Shown piece by piece: positions 57,929 to 64,000 of a stretch of 64,000 nt of DNA. The stretch covers positions 1,550,001 through 1,614,000 of the forward strand of contig NC_087381.1 in NCBI RefSeq assembly GCF_963675165.1, given 5' to 3'. The stretch's first letter is position 1. Each line of letters starts with the position of its first letter. Under the pieces are notes generated by a model. The model was not told where the DNA came from. It ran no database searches and saw only the letters and a program-made list of their open reading frames with translations. Position numbers and translations under genes: made by a program. This stretch comes from Halichondria panicea. Lineage: Eukaryota > Porifera > Demospongiae > Suberitida > Halichondriidae.

Positions 57929-59368
57929 TTATCGTACGTACATCTCTATTATCTCAATGGGTGTCTCTTCATCATAAATGTCTTCATCAGAACAAAGCCT
58001 CATCTCGATATCGTCTGTAGTCGGTTGAGGGAGTTGCTTGCAGAACCACGGTGGATTGTTGAACTCACAGCAAGTACTGGTACCCCCGCATCCCTGACCA
58101 TCCCAGAGTGGATCATCAGGGAAAAAGATAAATCTACGTGCTTGTCGACTTCCAGTTTCACAGAAGTAGTCTTGACCAATGAAGGGAGGTACAACTCCAG
58201 TGTAGGTGAGGTCAGGTCTTGTGCAGGGACATACCGCTGTAGTGGAGCGAGTTTCATCGATTGCATTCACAAATGTCCAGATGTGCTGACGAGGCGACTG
58301 ACCATGGGTTAGGCTCACACCATCAACGTAAACATCATCAATAGATAAAGCTCTGTTATTGAAATATGGAGTGAAAGCATCCGAAGTGCTACTTTGATAT
58401 GCAATGATTCGACCACAAACTTTCGAATACTCCACCCCATAAGTTGAATAGGTAGTGGAAGTACATCCTGGTTCTTCTACTCGGCCACAAGTACGCAATG
58501 GTGGTTCTGTTCTGGTTACCAGTCTCAATCCCTCTGGGCAGTTTTGGTTGGGATTGGTCATGTCAAGGTTGGCTACCCTCATCCATCCTCCTGCAGTATT
58601 GCAGCTACAGCTTGTTCGATTCATGTCACAGTAGACCTGAACAGGAGAGCTAGTACTGTCAGTCGCGATCCAGTATTCTCCAGATGGTCGGTCTTGAGGG
58701 ATGTCACTACAAGAGCTAGCTGGGTTTCCTATTCTTGCTCCAGGATAGTATGCCATTGGACCTAACTCAGCAATATGGTTGTTCAGTTGCTCGTTAGTAG
58801 ACTGTACTTGCTTATTAGTACTGCTCAGTTGCTCAGAAAAGTTGTTTTGAAGGAGCAAAATTGAATCACTGAGTTGAGCTTGTAGGATTTGAATCTGTTG
58901 ACTGGATCGGTTGTTCAGTTGTTCGTTCATGGACTGTATTTGCTTATTGTTACAGCTCATCTGGTTCTTCAACTCTATATTGGTGTACACGAGTGCTGCC
59001 ACAGCTACCAACAGAGACAGAAAAACAAAAGCTACAATGAAAAAAAGTGCAAGGCACTTTTTAGCACATCCATTTTTAGCCAAGTTTTGCCTTATTCTCT
59101 TCGTGTTATCTAGAATGTCGTAGGTAGAATTAGTCTCTGCCGTATTATTTATTACATCAAAAGCAGTGTATGATATGTTAGTTCTCGATGCGAACGTTTC
59201 TCTCCCGTTGTTCTCAATGACACTGTAGCCATTATCTTGAGTGGAAGTTCTTTCGTCTCCAGAAGTCCCAATATTGTAGGCAGTGTTTTCCTGCACTGCA
59301 GTGGCTTGTATTTCTTTTTCTCTTCTATTTTTAGTGTGCACAACATCGTAGGAAACGTTTGGCTCCAT
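57929..59368 (-). CDS. Fibrinogen-like type II membrane receptor, family F gene 6
   Basis: Single-exon gene of 479 residues. The tail carries YDVV (Y7), YNIG (Y31), YSVI (Y48), YTAF (Y67) and YDIL (Y83). VSYDVV and STYDIL fit the ITIM pattern, the latter with the classical S-x-Y-x-x-L. The tail resembles the fragment at 41905-42261, while the stalk (QMSCNNKQIQSMNEQL onward) and the linker AYYPGARIG match gene 3 almost exactly, so this gene is also a mosaic. The membrane helix is near 104-127 and the head is of the gene 3/5 type with all conserved cysteines. It lies antisense in SIN3 intron 11, last of the array. Confidence 0.82.
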   Translation of the reverse strand: MEPNVSYDVVHTKNRREKEIQATAVQENTAYNIGTSGDERTSTQDNGYSVIENNGRETFASRTNISYTAFDVINNTAETNSTYDILDNTKRIRQNLAKNGCAKKCLALFFIVAFVFLSLLVAVAALVYTNIELKNQMSCNNKQIQSMNEQLNNRSSQQIQILQAQLSDSILLLQNNFSEQLSSTNKQVQSTNEQLNNHIAELGPMAYYPGARIGNPASSCSDIPQDRPSGEYWIATDSTSSPVQVYCDMNRTSCSCNTAGGWMRVANLDMTNPNQNCPEGLRLVTRTEPPLRTCGRVEEPGCTSTTYSTYGVEYSKVCGRIIAYQSSTSDAFTPYFNNRALSIDDVYVDGVSLTHGQSPRQHIWTFVNAIDETRSTTAVCPCTRPDLTYTGVVPPFIGQDYFCETGSRQARRFIFFPDDPLWDGQGCGGTSTCCEFNNPPWFCKQLPQPTTDDIEMRLCSDEDIYDEETPIEIIEMYVR

Positions 59369-60516
59369 AATTCACTGTTGAAACACTACCACTGACTTGA
59401 AATAGAAATAGACAGGCTGCTACTGTATGTTAGTTATAAACTATATAATATATAGACTTGATATTCAGTACATTTCCCTTCTACATTGTCTTGTTTTGGT
59501 ATCCCTTTATTCAGTACATGTACAGTGTGTATCTTTAAATGATGTCATGCATGCCAAGGTTATAGGGTATGTTATAAGAGAAGGGTAGGAGGTTAAGTAT
59601 GTATATATATAGGCATGCATCATAATAAAGATTCTTAGATTACACTGAGTATTTTCATTTGCAAGATGGTTTATTGCTGTGCGTGCACTGTGTAATTGTG
59701 TGACAATTTGTATTAAGTTGCGCAACCATTTTTGGTCATTCAATTAAGTGTGCCCAATTGGGCCTGAGTACTATAATTAACTGGCTACTTTATGAGCATG
59801 ATTTGAAGTCAATCATATCTATATATGCATGGGTGAGTGCATATATGGTAGCTAATTGAGATCCCTCTTTTCATTGGAGAGCTACAGTACTATAGCAACC
59901 AATATGAAGTTCCCGTTCAGGAGAATAATTATAGCGAGCCAGCAGCAATTATTCTCGTTCGCATTCTAAGCACTATTCTCCTGCGTTGCAATGGCTTGTA
60001 TTTCTCTTTCTCTTCTATTGTTAGTGTGCACAATATACATGTGTATAGCGTATTGTGTACAGGCAACGTTTAGCTCCGTAACTGCTGTCAGAAATCTACC
60101 ACTGACTTGAGACTGTTACTGTATTTGACAAGTTGCTGTGCACTTGGGTATAAAAATACCCTAAGTGCAATACTCGGCACATTTCCCTTCCTGTAATGTC
60201 TATTGTTAATCAGTAGATCTACAGTGTCTGTGAGTCATCAGATGGTTACAGGTTATGCTGTAAGAGAATAACTGATGTGTGATGGGAGATCAGTATGTGC
60301 TTAACTAGGCGTATTATCAATGGAGGGGAATGTTAGGGTTATGCTTTTTTATGCAAGAAGTTTCTTGCTGTGCATGCACAATGTGCACGAATGCGTGTCA
60401 ATGTCTATTTGCTTTAATTCAGTGCTGAATGCCTCGTCGATCAAAAAGAATTAGTCATTTAAGCATGCTCCATTGTGCCTGCAAGTACTGCATTTAACAG
60501 ATGACTTTTTACACAG
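59369..60516. other. Promoter side of gene 6 and end of SIN3 intron 11
   Basis: Besides the small family F relic below, no gene is visible. The first few hundred bases probably hold the gene 6 promoter. Confidence 0.45.
59978..60085 (-). pseudogene. Family F N-terminal relic
   Basis: On the minus strand the sequence reads like ELNVA and NRREREIQA of a family F tail. The start codon is ACG, and an unrelated stretch interrupts it. Short and decayed. Confidence 0.65.
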
Positions 60517-63500
60517 GTGTGAGGACGAACGATTTGAACTCGACGTTGTCTTGGAAACCAATCTCTCTGCAATACGGTATCTCGAAGCCATTCAGAAGAA
60601 AATGTCGCGGTACGTAATGGTTGGAGCTTACTATTTCAGTATGTGCAATGTACGTACATGCATGTATATGTTGATACTCCCAGCTCACACCCACTCACAC
60701 CACTCACACCCTCACACCACTCACACCTCACACCCTCACAGGATGTCTTCCGAGGAGCTCACTCAGTTCACACTCGACAGTGGTGTAGGGGGGCGCTCTG
60801 AGATACTACAACGAAAGGCCATACATCGTATCTATGGCGACAAGGCTGCGGACATTGTAGATGGCCTAGTAAAGAACCCCAATATAGCCGTACCTGTGGT
60901 TCTTAAGAGGTAAGAGTGAATAAATAATTATTGACCGTAATGTTACAATACTGCTTGTAAGCATGTTACGTTTTAGTTTGATTCAAGTGCCCAAAAGCTC
61001 ATTCTAAGTTTTCAGAAAACCTAAAAATGGATTATTAAAACTCAAAACTGGGTGGTTCTGGAAATGCAGTGTGTCATGTGACTGTGTGTATCTTGTCTTG
61101 TGCTATGTATTATGACTATGTTATGTACGATCTATAATTATATCTGCACACAGGCTGAAGTCGAAACAAGAGGAATGGCTTGAGGCTCAGAAATCATTCA
61201 ACAAAACGTGGAGAGACCAACTGGAGAAGTATTACCTCAAGTCTTTGGACCACCAAGGAATCAACTTCAAACAAGTGAGGAGGATGAGTGGGTAGAGAAT
61301 GAGTGGGTGTGTGATGAGTGGGTGGAGGATGAAGTGGGTGTACATGTACATTACATTACACTGAGTAGCATTGCAAATCAACCACTTTATATCACTTCAC
61401 GCGTACAGTGCACAGCGTCGTATTACTACTGACAACAATGTTTTGCAAGCATCAAACTCTGCGAGTGCTACTACATGTCATGTATACTGGCTTTGCAAAA
61501 AATATGATCACAACCTATTTACGTATCATATGACCTTCGCAAAATCACAATGTTGCTCATTCGCTAAGGTTTTCCACATTGTAGTAATACAGTACATGTA
61601 GTTCACATAAATTTTCTTTGTTTTGGTGGTACATAGTACATGTAGCTGTTAGCGCCCCAAAACGTTTAATCCGTACGTTTATCTAGGTGGAGCTCAAAGG
61701 AGGTCTGACACGTGATCCAGTTTTTAATACAAAGTATTGTTTTTTAATCCGTAATTTTGCAAGAGCCCAGACTACATGTACATGTATTATTATCTCCCCA
61801 GGTGGACACTCGAGCCATGCGCTCAAAGTCCCTCATCACAGAGCTAGAGACAGTGTTTGACGAGAGACAGGAACAGCTGGCAGAGGGCGGGGCTCCAGTA
61901 TTAGGACCACACCTACTTTACTCATTTCCCAGTGAAGGCGATGTGTTCAATGATGCTGTCGGCCTTGTCATGTACTATACTAAGAGGGCGTCCAGTTTAC
62001 AGCACAGCGATGCTTTAAAGATCAGGTCCCTGTTGACCATGACACTGGCGGACTTCTTCTTTTATCCGAGGTGAGACTCAGAGAGGATACAGCACATGTA
62101 CTGTATAGAGTGTTGTAGTATGTGCATTTGTTGTATAGCGTGTGTGTCTATAATTATGTTTGCATTTCCTCGCATTCCTCGCTTATAAAAATAACAGTAT
62201 ACGGGGGGAAAAGCTCTGTATTTTCAAATTCAGCTTGTAAACTTTCTCACACCCTCCAAATACACACCTCGTACACATCCACACACACACACACACACAC
62301 CCACCCACACACACCCACACACCCACACACCACACACCACACACACACACCACACTCTCACAGAGCCGAGGTGAGCTCAGAGGATGACCTCAGTCCTGAC
62401 ACAGACTCTGACTCTATGGAAGTGGATATCACTCCAACCAGGGAAATGGGTGAAGCTTCTACGCCTGTCCGAGTAGCTAGTAACCAAGACAACAAGAGCG
62501 GAGACAAGTCAATCGGGAGTGCACTAGTACCTGAAGTTCAACCACACTTTGCCGTGAGTATAAAGTAACATTTAAATACGCGTGTACACCTCTTGCAGTA
62601 GCGGGTTGTTAGAGAGGTTTTTGAAGGCCAGGACAACGTGTGATTGGGTAAAGGTCTCATTTGTAGTGAGAGAATTTTCGGCGCAGCTAAACACGATAGC
62701 TCAGAGGAGGTCCATTTTCGAGAGCCAGAGTCTGTTGACAATAGAGATCGGACTACAAATTAGTGCTCTGTTTCTGTATAAAGCATATAAAGCATGAAAT
62801 AAAATGTGAACTGAAAATGCTACTCTAATTGAGCTAAGGTATGTACAGTAGTATACAGAGGAGCCTATGGCGTGGTCCCACTGTGTACTGATACATTGTG
62901 GTGCAAAGGAGTGTAACAGCCACAGTATAAGTTGTTGTTGTGAAGAGTGTTGAACTACTGATTTGTATCTCTCGTAGAGCATGGACTATCATGTGATGTT
63001 CACCAACAGTGTCCTCTACACATTCTTCCGACTATTCCAGGTGGGTGTGGTCATCACTGTGTGTGTGTGTACCATACTGTACATGTACATGGTATCATTA
63101 TGGTCATAGTACATGTATCTCAAAAACAAAGATCTCTGCATGGTTGTGTTCTCCTGACCCGTGCAGTTTCTGTGTGAGCGCTTGAACAAAGTGTACCAGT
63201 CTTCTCTGTCGAGCATAGCGGAGCTAGAGTCCCACTCCACTGTCACAAGTCTGGAGGAGCTGAACGGTGAGGCAGACGGGGAGGGGGTGGGGTCAGTTAG
63301 CATGACGACTAGTGACGTATGCGTTGTGTGTTTTAGATCGGTCTGATTACAAGTATAGTTGCATGAGGTCTCATAAATGTTCAGTTATTATACTTAAAGG
63401 CAGTATGCAATAGAGTTACTTGTACATTGTACCTAATGACCTTAATAGAATCGGCTATTTTCATACCGATACAATGATTTCATTCTCGTTCATTTGTCAT

Positions 63501-63787
63501 AGCGAAATTATGTAGAGCTGTCCCTCCCTCCCTTGATTTTAGCATACATACATGTACAAACAGGAACATTAATTTTTAATCTGTACTTTAATTTGGATTT
63601 TGGAGTTTTTCATGTGCATGTGATATAGACTGTATTTGCTATTACCCTTCAGGGGGTGATGGGGTGGAGTCAGCAGAGGTGAAGGAGAGCTCTGTGGCGC
63701 TCCAACTGGGTCTCCGGAAACCACCTGACATCAAAGTGGAAGAGTACTACCCCACTTTCCTCAATATGGCCAAGAATTTCATGGAAG
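60517..63787 (+). CDS. SIN3: SIN3 transcriptional co-repressor scaffold, exons 12-19 (continues beyond window)
   Basis: Exons: 60517-60609, 60742-60909, 61154-61274, 61802-62070, 62364-62553, 62978-63040, 63167-63266, 63653-63787. Exon 12 ([20 protein letters not shown]) joins exon 11 in phase across a 21.5-kb intron: the R codon is split AG/G, and in human SIN3A these residues are contiguous. Exons 12-14 complete the HDAC-interaction region ([26 protein letters not shown]). Exons 15-19 begin the conserved C-terminal region, with an acidic Ser/Asp-rich insert in exon 16 ([18 protein letters not shown]). Residues about 510-889 are encoded here. Exon 19 ends in an open donor (GTAGGG), so the C-terminus lies to the right. 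Exon 19 has an identical inverted copy at 2192-2326. Confidence 0.93.
62277..62352. repeat. CA-rich tract in SIN3 intron 15
   Basis: CA repeats with CCCA interruptions lead up to the exon 16 acceptor (CTCTCACAG). Confidence 0.93.
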
Positions 63788-64000
63788 GTAGGGTACAACT
63801 GAGTGACCACATCTCAAGGGGTTTATAGAAAGCCTTTTACTGTGTTTCTCAAAGCAAGAGCAGATTACAGAAGGTACCTTGTGATTTCCTAGTTTAGGTT
63901 GGGTATACATGTAGAAGGCCTTTTAAGTAAGAGCAGATTACAGAAGGTACCTTGTGATTCCCTAGTTTGGGGTTGGGTTTACTGGTGTGTGGCTCCCTTG
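63478..64000 (+). repeat. Right arm of large inverted duplication
   Basis: It contains the end of SIN3 intron 18, exon 19 and the next intron, and is the reverse complement of 1986-2503 plus 1-39. The uninterrupted TTAA site (63923-63926) corresponds to the transposon insertion point in the left arm. The arm runs off the right edge. Confidence 0.9.

Overview
This is eukaryotic DNA from an animal. The host genes are split by short GT..AG introns, and the three recognisable ones (SIN3, a RAB8-type GTPase, a GPATCH4-like protein) are clearly metazoan in sequence. The AT-rich, gene-dense layout, frequent TACATGTA strings, many MITE-like repeats and large lineage-specific membrane-protein families suggest an early-branching animal. 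A demosponge such as Amphimedon is my best guess, but that is inference; no database could be consulted.

Layout. 1-2.5 kb: one arm of an inverted duplication carrying a SIN3 exon, split by a TTAA-flanked transposon. 2.5-6.1 kb: a relic of a membrane-protein gene, nested MITEs and a minisatellite. 6.1-24.4 kb: three tandem units (A, B, C). Each holds a relic of a polytopic Cys-rich membrane protein (family T), a second complete family T copy, a fibrinogen-like relic, and 3' exons of the RAB gene. Units A and B have intact 657-residue genes; unit C has a copy with two nonsense codons. 23.8-26.8 kb: the complete RAB8-like gene (minus strand), divergent from the GPATCH4-like gene at 27.2-28.8 kb. 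28.9-32.2 kb: two fibrinogen-like type II membrane protein genes (family F), one broken. 32.9-63.8 kb: SIN3 on the plus strand, 19 phase-consistent exons, running off the right edge.

Intron 11 of SIN3 is about 21.5 kb. On the opposite strand it holds four intact family F genes, one tail-plus-membrane-segment fragment, smaller fragments, and two large segmental duplications with embedded MITEs. Family F proteins have a cytosolic tail, one membrane helix, a coiled-coil stalk and a Cys-rich fibrinogen-like head. In the intronic members the tail repeats YxxV/I/L motifs that match ITIM, near-ITAM or YxxPhi sorting consensus.

The most notable feature is this array of tyrosine-motif receptors, shuffled between copies and lying antisense inside an intron of a conserved co-repressor gene, close to a second expanding receptor-like family. 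A role in recognition or immunity is inference only. Exon borders were placed by eye from splice sites, phase and remembered family sequence. The last 521 bases repeat, in inverted orientation, the sequence around 1986-2503, so a local assembly problem should be considered.
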